DNA of 64,000 nt. It comes from JAWWPY01 sp033854735. Its GTDB lineage: Bacteria > Actinomycetota > Actinomycetes > Streptosporangiales > Streptosporangiaceae. Position 1 is the stretch's first letter; every line of letters starts with the position of its first letter. The stretch covers positions 9,943 to 73,942 of the forward strand of contig JAWWPY010000431.1 in assembly GCA_033854735.1 (NCBI GenBank), given 5' to 3'. Made by a program: the position numbers and the translations under genes. Below are positions 9,722-17,906 of this stretch, in pieces. The notes under the pieces are model-generated. The model was not told the origin of the DNA and did not search any database. It worked only from the letters and a program-made list of their open reading frames with translations.

Positions 9722-9941
9722 GTCCCGCTCCCCTCTCGAAGGTCCCTCGTGCGGCACGACGGAAGAGGCACCGATAAGTCATCGCCGTCTGTCGCGCGCA
9801 CGCTCCACCCTTGTCACGAGCCGCATACGCGCGGGGTTCAGATTGGAACGGCGTATGTCACAAATGGCGCGGTTTCGGCGCTTTGAGCGGGCTCGAAACT
9901 CGGCCGGCGACGAAGGTGCGGGGTTTGTCGCCTAATGCGGA

Positions 9942-10943
9942 CTAGCGGCGGCCTTCAGCGCCATGGCCAGGCTGGTTCAGCCGGGCCAGGTAGGCGTTGT
10001 AGGCGGCGAGATGCTCGTCATCGTCTATGCCGCTGGTGTTGCTGGTCCCGCCGCGGCCGGCGTGCGTGGCGACCAGTTCGTCGAAGTTGGACTTCCGCAC
10101 GGCCTCGAGCCAGCCCTGAGCGCGCGTGTCGGCCAGCTCGTTGCGGCTCCACATGAGGAACACGACCATCATGAACGCGAACATGAGCGCGTCCCCGCCG
10201 ATCCACATCACCGCGCCGCCCCAGTGGACGTCCTCCACGGGACTGGGCGACCCGGCCGGGCGCATATTCGCGGACATGCCCGGCATCCCGGTGGTGGCGT
10301 AGCCGAGTACCAGCCCGGTGAATGTGTCCACGGGCATGGCCAGGAGCAGGATCAGAAGCCGGACGGGATATGAGACCCGCCAGCGGATTGGCTCACGCCC
10401 GATGATGGGCAGGAAGAACAGGTACCCAACGACGAGATACAGCGCATGCTCTGCGTCATGCAACGCCGGGTTGGTCATGACCAGGCCCATCAGGCCGGTC
10501 AGGTGCGTTCCGGCGATGGCGGCCGCGTAGGCGGCGAGCCCGAACGGCGGCCAGGTCAGGAAGCTGACCACCCGGGAGCGCATGACCCGCTTGGCCCAGG
10601 TGTGCAGCGGGTTCCTGCTCGCGTGCAGCAGCAGGGTGAAGGGCTGGCCCACCACCAGCATCGGCGGGGCAATCATGACCAGCATGAGGTGCTGGATCAT
10701 GTGATCCCAGAACAGCACGTCGTCGTAGGCGCCGATGCCGCTCTCGGTGGCCAGCACCACGACCGCCAGCCCGCTGAGGAATACGGCGGTCCGCCACCAC
10801 GGCCACGGCCGGGCGGGATGACGGCGCGCCACCCGCCACGCGCCCCACAGGTACAGGGCACCGGCGACAGCGGCGATGGCCGTGACAACAGGCGCGAATT
10901 CCCAGTGGTCCAGGACCGCCTGCCAGCCGAACGGGGGCAGCAT
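9942..10943 (-). CDS. CtaG/Caa3-type cytochrome c oxidase assembly-like membrane protein
   Basis: The ATG at 10943 is preceded by AAGGAG at 5-nt spacing, giving 333 residues. About seven transmembrane helices and the conserved pattern FWDHMIQHLMLVMIAPPMLV, with paired histidines, then HDAEHALYLVVGYLFFLP, identify the caa3_CtaG family. Members are linked with copper delivery or assembly of heme-copper oxidase. The last 70 residues are soluble. No oxidase subunit genes are adjacent. Confidence 0.85.
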   Translation of the reverse strand: MLPPFGWQAVLDHWEFAPVVTAIAAVAGALYLWGAWRVARRHPARPWPWWRTAVFLSGLAVVVLATESGIGAYDDVLFWDHMIQHLMLVMIAPPMLVVGQPFTLLLHASRNPLHTWAKRVMRSRVVSFLTWPPFGLAAYAAAIAGTHLTGLMGLVMTNPALHDAEHALYLVVGYLFFLPIIGREPIRWRVSYPVRLLILLLAMPVDTFTGLVLGYATTGMPGMSANMRPAGSPSPVEDVHWGGAVMWIGGDALMFAFMMVVFLMWSRNELADTRAQGWLEAVRKSNFDELVATHAGRGGTSNTSGIDDDEHLAAYNAYLARLNQPGHGAEGRR

Positions 10944-11051
10944 GAGAGCTCCTTCAGTTCCTCCGGCGAGCCTACTCACCTGCGCCGTGCTGGCCGCGCA
11001 CGGCCTCAGCTGGTTACCCACGGCCTGGGCGCGACGCTATCGTGGTCGCCT

Positions 11052-11140
11052 GGAGGGTTCGCCTAGTGGCCGATGGCGGCGGTCTTGAAAACCGCTATGG
11101 GGCGTGAGTCTCATCGTGGGTTCGAATCCCACACCCTCCG
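11052..11140 (+). tRNA. tRNA-Ser (anticodon TGA)
   Basis: Acceptor arms GGAGGGT (11052-11058) and ACCCTCC (11133-11139) pair, with discriminator G. The anticodon loop reads CTTGAAA, giving TGA, with a long variable arm and GGTTCGAATCC T-loop. CCA is not encoded. The 3' terminus abuts an IS481 element. Confidence 0.95.
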
Positions 11141-11141
11141 C
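11130..11141 (+). repeat. 12-bp direct repeat, tRNA 3'-end copy
   Basis: CACACCCTCCGC forms the end of the tRNA-Ser gene and its next base, and is repeated twice in tandem at the far end of the IS element (12479-12502). Confidence 0.85.
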
Positions 11142-12478
11142 TGTGTGATGTCTCGGGACATCGGAATGACTCCGAACCTGCATTAGGGTTCGGGGTCATC
11201 GGTTTTCCGGGGCCGGGATGCTGGTTTGCGGGTGGGTCCTTTGGGTGCTCCGGTGGGCTGGTAGTTCCGGGCAGGGTCGAGGGTGAGCTCGCGGAGGAGT
11301 TCGCCGGTGGCGGCGTTGATGATGCGGATGTGCAGGTCCTGGACCAGGAGCAGGATGTGGGTTCCGGCGTAGGTTCTCCCGATGCCGATGTGGTGGAGCC
11401 GCCCGCTGGTGCGCAGGCTGACGGTGCCGGTGGAGCCGACGCGGTCGCGGCGGACGCGGTCATGGGAATCGCTGCTGCGGTCGCCGGGAGCGGCCTTGGG
11501 GCGGGCGGCGTAGGCGGTGGCGGGGGTGGCCAGGTGCGGCAGGGACTTGTGCGGGCGCCGGTGGTTGTAGTGATCGGTGAAGGTATCGAGGAGTTGCTGG
11601 AGCTGGGCGAGGGTGGCGGGCTGGGGGGCCTGGGCGCGGAGCCATTTCTTGAGGGTCTGCTGAAACCGCTCGACTTTGCCCTGGGTCTGGGGGTGGTTCG
11701 GCTTCCCGTTCTTCTGGGTGATGCCCAGGCGGCGGAGCTCGGTTTCCAGGCCGTTGCGGCCGCCCCGGCCGCCGGAGAACCGGGTGGTGAACACCATCCC
11801 GTTGTCGGTCAGCGTCGACGCCGGGGCGCCATGGGCGGTGGCCGCGGCGCGGAACGCGGCTACCACGGCCGGGCCGGTGACCCGGTGCTGAGCGGTGAGG
11901 GACAGCGCATAGCGGGAGTGGTCGTCGAGCCAGGTCAAGATCTCGGTGCCGGTCCCGCCGGCCAGCGGGTAGTGGGTGAAGTCGGATTGCCAGCACTCGT
12001 TCGGCAGATCTGCCTCGAACCGCAGATACGACGACCGGGGCCGCTTGCGCGGCTCGGGGGTGACCAGCCCGGCGCGGGCCAGGTACCGGCTGATCGTCGC
12101 GGCCGAGACGGTGACCTGATGGTGGTGGCGCAGGTGCCAGGCGATCGTGTGCGGGCCCGCGTCCAGGCCCTGCCCAGCGAGGTCCTTGCGCAGCCTGATG
12201 ATCAGGTCCGCGGTGGCATCAGGAATCGCCCGCGGCGACGATTTCGGCCGCCGGGACCGCGGCTCGAACGCCGCCTCGCCCTCGGCCCGGTAGCGGGCCA
12301 CGAGCCGGGAGACCCATCCCTGGGACACCCCGTAGGCCCGGGCCACCTCCCCCTGACTGCGGCCCTCGGTGATGACAGCGGTGATGACCAGGCGAGGCTT
12401 CGACATCCGCCGACCGTCCCGGCCGGGGTATTCCTATGTCTTGAGACACGCCCATTCGCATGTCCTGAGGCTGGACAC
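11142..12478. mobile_element. IS481-family insertion sequence beside tRNA-Ser
   Basis: About 1.34 kb. Left end GTGTGATGTCTCGGGACAT (11143-11161) and right end, read inward, GTGTCCAGCCTCAGGACAT match at 14 of 19 positions and serve as inverted repeats. A further CTCAAGACATAGGAAT motif lies inside the right end. It carries one transposase gene. CACACCCTCCGC stands directly at both outer borders, consistent with a target duplication of about 12 bp. The element looks intact. Confidence 0.75.
11183..12406 (-). CDS. IS481-family transposase
   Basis: 407 residues. The N-terminal helix-turn-helix (SQGEVARAYGVSQGWVSRLV) is followed by a second HTH region and a DDE integrase core: WQSDFTHY supplies the first Asp, STLTDNGMVF the second, and TQGKVERFQQTLKKW the Glu. 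The C-terminal 70 residues form a beta-rich tail seen in part of the family. It catalyses cut or copy transposition of its own element. There is no frameshift, so it is probably functional. Confidence 0.93.
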   Translation of the reverse strand: MSKPRLVITAVITEGRSQGEVARAYGVSQGWVSRLVARYRAEGEAAFEPRSRRPKSSPRAIPDATADLIIRLRKDLAGQGLDAGPHTIAWHLRHHHQVTVSAATISRYLARAGLVTPEPRKRPRSSYLRFEADLPNECWQSDFTHYPLAGGTGTEILTWLDDHSRYALSLTAQHRVTGPAVVAAFRAAATAHGAPASTLTDNGMVFTTRFSGGRGGRNGLETELRRLGITQKNGKPNHPQTQGKVERFQQTLKKWLRAQAPQPATLAQLQQLLDTFTDHYNHRRPHKSLPHLATPATAYAARPKAAPGDRSSDSHDRVRRDRVGSTGTVSLRTSGRLHHIGIGRTYAGTHILLLVQDLHIRIINAATGELLRELTLDPARNYQPTGAPKGPTRKPASRPRKTDDPEP

Positions 12479-12502
12479 CACACCCTCCGCCACACCCTCC
12501 GC
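12479..12502 (+). repeat. two tandem copies of the tRNA-Ser 3'-end 12-mer
   Basis: CACACCCTCCGC at 12479-12490 and again at 12491-12502, the second followed by T as at the tRNA. One copy could be the IS target duplication; the other suggests a remnant attachment site of an element that once used the tRNA 3' end. Confidence 0.8.
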
Positions 12503-12612
12503 TGACCTGCGGAACTGCCGGAAGAGGCGCCCGTCCGGGACGATACCGAACTCGTTCATGTGCCAGCGGAGGATCTGAACCAGCTCAGGCGGGATCACCA
12601 CAGGGGCGCCTG
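12503..12612 (-). pseudogene. tyrosine recombinase (integrase) remnant
   Basis: The minus strand encodes APVVIPPELVQILRWHMNEF then GIVPDGRLFRQFRR, which resembles the stretch between the catalytic Arg and the HxxR box of actinobacterial phage-type integrases (VPLPPELVxxLRxHxxxFGTAPDGRLFR). Only about 35 residues survive: the upstream part is replaced by the toxin-antitoxin promoter and the downstream part ends exactly at the tRNA-derived repeat. The catalytic residues are missing. It marks this tRNA as an old integration site. Confidence 0.65.
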
Positions 12613-12649
12613 AGGTCCCTGGCCGCGCGCTTGCTACGGGCGTGGCGCA

Positions 12650-12669
12650 CATGCTACGATCGTAGCATG
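12650..12669. promoter_or_regulatory. 20-bp perfect palindromic operator overlapping antitoxin start
   Basis: CATGCTACGATCGTAGCATG is a perfect palindrome whose last three bases are the ATG of the antitoxin gene. A half-site-like TGCTACG lies upstream at 12632-12638. This fits autoregulation by the Phd-type antitoxin. Confidence 0.75.
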
Positions 12670-12921
12670 AATACCATTCCTGCACGTGATCTTCGCAATC
12701 ACACTGCTGAAGTCCTGCGGCGTGTGGAAGCGGGTGAGGAGATCGAAGTTCTCAAAGACAACCGCTCCGTCGCGAGGATCATCCCGATTTCACGGCGACG
12801 CCAGTGGCTGCCCGCATCAGAGATCGGCCATGAACTCGCCCGTCTGGGACCCGATACCACTGGTCTGGCTAAGGAACTGCGGGTGACCCTGGCCGAAACG
12901 ACTGACGATCTGCCGTGGTGA
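12667..12921 (+). CDS. Phd/YefM-type antitoxin
   Basis: 84 residues from the ATG at 12667. The frame is open upstream, but the family start MNTIPARDLRNHTAEVLRRV fits here. The N-terminal half is the DNA-binding Phd/YefM fold (VEAGEEIEVLKDNRSVARIIP). The C-terminal half is a variable toxin-binding tail. Having no ribosome site and a palindrome over the start, it may be translated from a leaderless mRNA. It overlaps the PIN toxin gene that follows. Confidence 0.88.
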   Translation: MNTIPARDLRNHTAEVLRRVEAGEEIEVLKDNRSVARIIPISRRRQWLPASEIGHELARLGPDTTGLAKELRVTLAETTDDLPW

Positions 12922-13310
12922 GTTCCCAGCGTGCACTGGCCGACACTTCCGTGCTCATCGGCCTGGAGGCGGCGCGATTCGACGTCGGCCGGTTCGCCGA
13001 TTTTGAATGGGGTATTTCGGTGATCACGCTCGGTGAGTTGCGGCTTGGCGTGCTGCGAGCCAGGGACCCGGATGCTGCGTCTCGTAGGTTGTCTACCTAC
13101 CAACTCGCTCAGCGGTTCGAAGCGCTCGCGGTGGACGAGGCGGTCTCCGAAGCCTGGGCACTGCTGGTCTCGCGGCTCCGCGCAGCAGGCCGGAAGGTGC
13201 CGATCAACGATAGCTGGATCGCGGCCACTGCGATCGCCCATCGTGTTCCGATCGTGACGCAGGATGCTGACTACGACGCCATGCCCGACGTTCAGGTAAT
13301 CAAAATCTGA
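12918..13310 (+). CDS. PIN-domain toxin (VapC type)
   Basis: 130 residues. The GTG at 12918 overlaps the antitoxin stop as GTGA; a GTG one codon earlier is also possible. PIN-domain acidic residues are visible in LADTSVLIGL, TLGELRLGVL, INDSWIAATA and TQDADYDAMP, the Mg-binding quartet of VapC ribonucleases, which cleave tRNA or rRNA. Translational coupling to the antitoxin ensures co-synthesis. All motifs are present, so the toxin is likely active. Confidence 0.88.
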   Translation: MSSQRALADTSVLIGLEAARFDVGRFADFEWGISVITLGELRLGVLRARDPDAASRRLSTYQLAQRFEALAVDEAVSEAWALLVSRLRAAGRKVPINDSWIAATAIAHRVPIVTQDADYDAMPDVQVIKI

Positions 13311-14017
13311 TGGGCAGGCCGGGCTTCGCTTACCTCTTCGGTTTGTCGACCTACGGTGCCGGAGAAGAGGGCCCGGCGGATGATGCGGACGCCGGGCACG
13401 AGGCGCGGTCCCCGGTCCGCTCGTGATCTGCTACCGACACCCCGATGGAGCTTGAACGGGTTTGACCACGGCGAGGCCCCCAGGCCCCGGCGGCCTGTCA
13501 CGGAAGACACGCCCGTGCGTCACTTGACGGTGTCGAACGCCGTGCCAGGCTGTAATCAGGTGGTTAGGCAGGACGGCGGCCAGATTCCTCTGACGGGGAG
13601 CAGAGCCAGCCACCCGGAGGTGGCCCGTGGCGGCTAGTGAGAGAGCAGCGCAAGACCGGGTCTTCGGCGTCTGGGGACCGGCTGCATATGCCTGGAGCGG
13701 CGAGGAGCGGCAGCGCGCTGCCGGCTTCCCCATCGACCCGTCCGGGCGCCAGCGCGTCCTGGGCTTTCCCGCCGGCCTTCCCGCCCATTCGTTCGGGACC
13801 CGCAAACGCGATTGGCCCCCTGTACTAGCCCACCCCGTCCGCAGTTACCGGCGACGGCGCCTCCGGCTCTCCGGACCGGAGCAGAACGAGCTCAAACCTG
13901 AGGCGTGACTGGCCACCTGCGGGTCAGGGACGGCGCTGTTTCGCCCGCCTCATGTGCGGCTCACGACAAGCGGCGTGGCAGCCTCCGGCGAGGGCGATTT
14001 GCGAGACCCTTACCTGC
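13311..14017 (+). other. 707-bp stretch without an assignable gene
   Basis: A GTG at 13627 preceded by GGAGGTGGCCC opens a 93-codon frame to 13908 (VAASERAAQDRVFGVWGPAA...), and longer antisense frames also exist, but none shows a recognised domain. I see no repeat, tRNA or transposase remains. It lies between the toxin-antitoxin pair and the methyltransferases and may be decayed island DNA or hold a structured RNA. Confidence 0.5.
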
Positions 14018-14953
14018 ATGGCAACCATCCCTCGGAGCGCCTCGCTGGTGAACATCGATGACGGAGCCTGCGCACCCCCCAGCGTCATCGAGGGTGGCGC
14101 GGACACGCCGCCAGCCAGCGGGGTGTCGCCTCGGAACAAGCTCAACGACCTCACCGCTCGCGAGTGGATGAGCGAGAGCGTCAGCGTCTGGACGCAACGC
14201 GGGCTGGGCGCATCTCACGCGGAAGCCCAGATCGAGCGGCAGCACCCAGCGCCGTTCTCGTTCAGCGATGTAGCCCGCCTGATCCGGCTCTTCACGAAAC
14301 CTGGGATGACCGTCCTGGATCCGTTCGTGGGCGTCGGCTCGACCCTCAAAGCCTGCGCGCTCGAAGGACGCTGCGGTATCGGCTTCGAGCTGAACCCCAC
14401 CTTCGCGGCCCTGGCCGAGCAGCGGCTGCTCACCGAAGTCCCAGCCAGCCTGCTCGAAATCTCGCGCCAGCGGGTCATGCAGGGCGACGCGAGGCAGTTC
14501 GTGACGTCCCTGGACGCCGGGAGCATAGATTTCCTGGTAACAAGCCCGCCCTATTGGGGCATTCTTAACAAGAAGCCAGACCACAAGGTCCGGCAGGAGA
14601 GAATTGACCGCGGGCTGACCACTCACTACGGCACCGATGATCGTGACTTCGCTAACCTGGGAAAATATTCAGAATTCGTCGAGTCGCTCGCTGACTTCTT
14701 CGGCGAGTGCCGACCTGCTCTGAAGCACGGCAGCTACTGCGCCATAATCGTCGGCGATTTCCGCCACGGCGGCCGGTACCACATGCTGCACGCAGATCTC
14801 GCCAATGCTCTGGAACAACGAGGCTACGCCCTCAAGGCTGTCAACGTTCTGTACCAGCGGCATAAGCGCGTATTCCCGTACGGCTATCCCGCCGCCTATG
14901 TGTCTAACGTGCACCATCAGAACATCGTCATCATGCGCAATGAAGGCCACTAG
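14018..14953 (+). CDS. site-specific DNA methyltransferase, TSPPYW type (probably N4-cytosine)
   Basis: 311 residues if started at the ATG at 14018; an ATG at 13952 is also in frame and neither has a good ribosome site. The SAM-binding motif I (VLDPFVGVGSTL) precedes the catalytic motif IV (FLVTSPPYWGIL). TSPPYW is usual for N4-cytosine enzymes. The remaining 100 residues may recognise the target. Its stop is directly followed by the ATG of a second methyltransferase. No restriction nuclease is visible nearby, so it is either an orphan or a half of a decayed type II/IIS system. Confidence 0.85.
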   Translation: MATIPRSASLVNIDDGACAPPSVIEGGADTPPASGVSPRNKLNDLTAREWMSESVSVWTQRGLGASHAEAQIERQHPAPFSFSDVARLIRLFTKPGMTVLDPFVGVGSTLKACALEGRCGIGFELNPTFAALAEQRLLTEVPASLLEISRQRVMQGDARQFVTSLDAGSIDFLVTSPPYWGILNKKPDHKVRQERIDRGLTTHYGTDDRDFANLGKYSEFVESLADFFGECRPALKHGSYCAIIVGDFRHGGRYHMLHADLANALEQRGYALKAVNVLYQRHKRVFPYGYPAAYVSNVHHQNIVIMRNEGH

Positions 14954-15736
14954 ATGGACCTGGACCATATCCACCTGGGTGACTGCATGGATGCGCTGCG
15001 GGGACTACCCGACGGATGCGCGCAGCTCATCATCGCTGACCCGCCCTACAACATTGGCCCCCGATTTGGCATAGCTCAGGAGTGGCGTCACTCCAGCGAG
15101 TGGCGGCCGTGGTGCGAGAAGTGGCTGAAGGAATGCGCGCGCACACTGGACGAACGTGGCCAGATATTTGTGTACGGAATCCATCACTACATCGGCTTCA
15201 TGCAGACGATGATGTACGAACTGGGCCTGCACTACCGCCGGATGATCATCTGGCACTACGAGAACGGCTGGGGCCGGGCGCGCCGGACTCTCGCTACTCA
15301 CTACGAGCCGATCCTGTGGTTCTCGAAGGGATCCGACTACACCTTTCATCAGATCCGCGAGCCGTATAAGAGCACTGAGAGACTAAGGCATCCGATAATT
15401 AAGAACGGGCGCGTCTGGGCGCCTAATCCCGACGGGCGCATGGCTGGTGACGTATGGCGGTTCCCGACCCTCGCGGGCCGCAGGTTCGCAGCCGAACGAG
15501 TCGGCCATCCCACTCAGAAGCCACTCGCGCTGACCGACCGCATCGTGCAGCATTTCAGCAACGAGGGGGATCTTATAGTCATACCCTTCGCTGGCAGCGG
15601 AACTGAATGTGTGAGCGCGGCCCGGAACAAGCGTCACTTCTGGGCCGCGGAAATCAAGGCCGACTACGTCAGGATAGCGGCCGCGCGGCTGGCGGCACTC
15701 GCCGAAGATCCAGCAGATCCGGGATCAGCCCGCTGA
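14954..15736 (+). CDS. site-specific DNA methyltransferase, DPPYN type (probably N6-adenine)
   Basis: 260 residues, starting at the base after the upstream stop. Motif IV (LIIADPPYNIGP) comes first and motif I (VIPFAGSGTECV) near the C terminus, the beta-class order; VGHPTQKPLALTDRIV is the usual segment before motif I. DPPYN favours N6-adenine methylation. Together with the preceding TSPPYW enzyme it could modify the two strands of one asymmetric site. It ends 12 bp inside the convergent MarR gene. Confidence 0.88.
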   Translation: MDLDHIHLGDCMDALRGLPDGCAQLIIADPPYNIGPRFGIAQEWRHSSEWRPWCEKWLKECARTLDERGQIFVYGIHHYIGFMQTMMYELGLHYRRMIIWHYENGWGRARRTLATHYEPILWFSKGSDYTFHQIREPYKSTERLRHPIIKNGRVWAPNPDGRMAGDVWRFPTLAGRRFAAERVGHPTQKPLALTDRIVQHFSNEGDLIVIPFAGSGTECVSAARNKRHFWAAEIKADYVRIAAARLAALAEDPADPGSAR

Positions 15737-16159
15737 GGTCCGGTCCGCGTCGGCGAGCTGGGCGATGATTTTCGTCAGTGCGCTCTGCAGGTGACGTCGC
15801 TCGGCCTGGGTGAGTGTCGCGGTGGCCCGTTGCTCCAGGTTCGCCCGGGCGTTGTGGATGGCGCCCTGGACTGAGCGGGCCCGGTCGGTGAGATAGAGCC
15901 GGACCAGGCGGCCATCGGATGGGTCGGGCCGCTTGGTGAGCAGGCCCGATGCCTGCATCCTGCTCGCCGACTTGACGACGGTCGGGGTGCTGACCTGCAG
16001 CCGCTCGGCCAGTTCCCCTGGGGTCAGGCCGTCGGTCTCCCAGAGCACCTCCAGGACGAGGTTCTGGCCGACCCGCACCCCGTGGCGGCTCATCGCCTCA
16101 TCGGCCGCACCCCGCCAGAGCTTGGAGGCACGGGTGAACAGCGCGGTCAGCTCGTTCAT
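15725..16159 (-). CDS. MarR-family transcriptional regulator
   Basis: 144 residues. A winged helix-turn-helix is visible: LTPGELAERLQVSTPTVVKSASRMQASGLLTKRPDPSDGRLVRLYLT, here given as the core of the domain from about residue 45 to 92, with the wing DPSDGR. Flanking helices form the dimer interface. MarR proteins repress nearby genes and release DNA on binding phenolic or other ligands. Its target is not evident, as the neighbour downstream is convergent and the upstream gap of 263 bp leads to a glycosyltransferase gene on the other strand. Confidence 0.9.
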   Translation of the reverse strand: MNELTALFTRASKLWRGAADEAMSRHGVRVGQNLVLEVLWETDGLTPGELAERLQVSTPTVVKSASRMQASGLLTKRPDPSDGRLVRLYLTDRARSVQGAIHNARANLEQRATATLTQAERRHLQSALTKIIAQLADADRTSAG

Positions 16160-16373
16160 AGCCCGAGCCTAGATGTCGCTTGCCGCCTAACGATAGACGC
16201 CCATGATCGCTTCCTCCGGATGCCCGATATGGGAGAAATGGCGGGCGACACCATCATTCGATATCGCCGCGGCATTCGGACCCGGATAGTGAGCTGACCC
16301 CCGGAATCGGTGATAGGCGCGACTGACCCGGTCATGCGAACCTCCAGTTGCATACCGACTGGGGGGAGGATGG

Positions 16374-17906
16374 TTGAGCACGCACGTCAGCCAGGCCATC
16401 CGGCACGCAGGCAAGGACAACCATGAGCCCTCTGCTGACCGACGTGAGTATCGTGAGCGCCGCGGCGGCGGGCGTCATCGTCACGTACGTGCTGCTGGCC
16501 CGCCTGATCTGGCGCCGGGGCAAAGGGCTGGAGGAGCCTTAGCGGAGCACTACGACATCCCCACGGTCGAGCTGCGCTGCCGTGGCATCCGCTGGTGCAT
16601 CGCTCTCGGGCTGCTGCTCTCCGCTGGAGGGCTGGCCCGGCACGTCCTGTTCTTCTGGTCGCTGGCCCACTACCGCGCCCTGATGACCGCGTGGACCGGC
16701 GCGTTCATGTTCTCCGCCGCCCAGTGGCTGCTCTCATGGCGGGATCGCCCGTGGACCGTTACCCCCGCTCAGCAGCATCGGCTGGACCGGCTGCGGGTCA
16801 CCGCGAACATCCCCTTGTACAACGAGGCCCCCGAGCTCGTGGACCGGTGCCTCTACGCACTGATGAACCAGACCCGGCCGCCGGACCGGATCGACGTCGT
16901 GGATGACGGCTCGTCCATCGGCTACAGCCATCTGCAGCGGCACTGGGCAGGCATCTGGCCGGGCGGCACGGAGGTCCGCTGGATCCGGCAGCGGAACGCG
17001 GGCAAGAAGCACGCCCAGGCGGCTACTTTCACATCCGACCCGGATGCCGACCTCTTCATCACGATCGACTCGGACACCGCGCTCGCCGCCAACGCCATCG
17101 AGGAAGGGCTCAAGCCGTTCGCCCACCGGACCGTGATGTCGGTCGCCGGGGTCGAGCTGGCGTTCAACTCAGCCGCCAACTGGCTCACCCGCACTGTGTC
17201 CGCCCGGTCGCTCTTCTTCCAGATCGTCGCGTGCGGAGCGCAGTCGGTATGCGGGGACATGCTGGTCAACCGGGGTGCGTACGCCCTGTACCGGGGTGAC
17301 TTGATCCGCGCTATCGTGCCCGGCTACGTCAACGAGACGTTCTTCGGCCACCCGATCAAGCTCGGCGACGACGCCGCGCTGACCCTGTTCGCCCGGGGCC
17401 GGGGCCGGGCCGTGCAGCAGTCCACCGCGTTCGCGCTGACCATGTACCCGGAGACCCTCTCCCACCACTTCCGGCAGTGGATCCGGTGGATGCGCGGCTC
17501 GACCGTCCGCAACTTCTGGCGGATCCGCTACCTGCCGGTCACCTCCTACGGCTGGTGGTTCACCGTCCTCGGGGACTATCTGTTCCTCACGACCACGATC
17601 ATGCCGGTGATGGTCGCCCTGACGTGGCCACGGTCGGCCTACTTCGCCGAGGGGGCCCTCACGGCGATGCTCGTGTGGGCATACCTGACGGGACTGCGGA
17701 TCCTGGCCATCCACCGGAGCGACGAGAACTGGGCAGACCGGCTCGGCACGCTGCTGTGCTACGCCCCGGCGATGTTGTGGGCCACGTTCGTGCTCCGGCC
17801 CCTGCGCTTCTACGGCATCGCCACGTTCCTCCGGCAGGGCTGGAAGACCCGCACGGAAGGCGCCGAGGTGGCGCTCGCCGCGGCTGGGGAGCGGGCCGCC
17901 ACATGA
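16374..17906 (+). CDS. hyaluronan-synthase-like family 2 glycosyltransferase (processive polysaccharide synthase)
   Basis: The enzyme has N-terminal helices (residues about 75-120), then a GT-A domain: DVVDDGSS, TIDSDTAL (DxD metal site), HPIKLGDDAAL (acceptor motif) and HFRQWIRWMRG, which holds QxxRW, the mark of processive synthases of the hyaluronan/cellulose/chitin type. About four further helices follow. The first 58 residues look like out-of-frame sequence. The only start in frame is the TTG at 16374 after GGAGG, so the true N terminus is unclear. It overlaps the next gene by ATGA. It likely makes and exports an exopolysaccharide. Confidence 0.8.
   Translation: MSTHVSQAIRHAGKDNHEPSADRREYRERRGGGRHRHVRAAGPPDLAPGQRAGGALAEHYDIPTVELRCRGIRWCIALGLLLSAGGLARHVLFFWSLAHYRALMTAWTGAFMFSAAQWLLSWRDRPWTVTPAQQHRLDRLRVTANIPLYNEAPELVDRCLYALMNQTRPPDRIDVVDDGSSIGYSHLQRHWAGIWPGGTEVRWIRQRNAGKKHAQAATFTSDPDADLFITIDSDTALAANAIEEGLKPFAHRTVMSVAGVELAFNSAANWLTRTVSARSLFFQIVACGAQSVCGDMLVNRGAYALYRGDLIRAIVPGYVNETFFGHPIKLGDDAALTLFARGRGRAVQQSTAFALTMYPETLSHHFRQWIRWMRGSTVRNFWRIRYLPVTSYGWWFTVLGDYLFLTTTIMPVMVALTWPRSAYFAEGALTAMLVWAYLTGLRILAIHRSDENWADRLGTLLCYAPAMLWATFVLRPLRFYGIATFLRQGWKTRTEGAEVALAAAGERAAT
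16423..16542 (+). CDS. 39-residue single-helix membrane peptide ahead of polysaccharide synthase
   Basis: ATG at 16423 with AAGGA 7 nt upstream, and a TAG at 16540-16542. The product has one clear transmembrane helix (VSIVSAAAAGVIVTYVLLAR) followed by a basic LIWRRGKG. It lies within the 5' part of the frame that encodes the glycosyltransferase. Either it is a small subunit, or it is the real N terminus of that enzyme, separated by a frameshift near 16540. Confidence 0.5.
   Translation: MSPLLTDVSIVSAAAAGVIVTYVLLARLIWRRGKGLEEP

Noticed and set aside
13431..13805. 124-codon minus-strand frame
   Set aside because: No domain, no ribosome site; competing frames on the other strand are equally weak.
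13500..13960. Group II intron or other structured RNA
   Set aside because: Considered because of a GTGCG start near 13514 and dense pairing potential, but no domain V-like sequence or reverse transcriptase was found.
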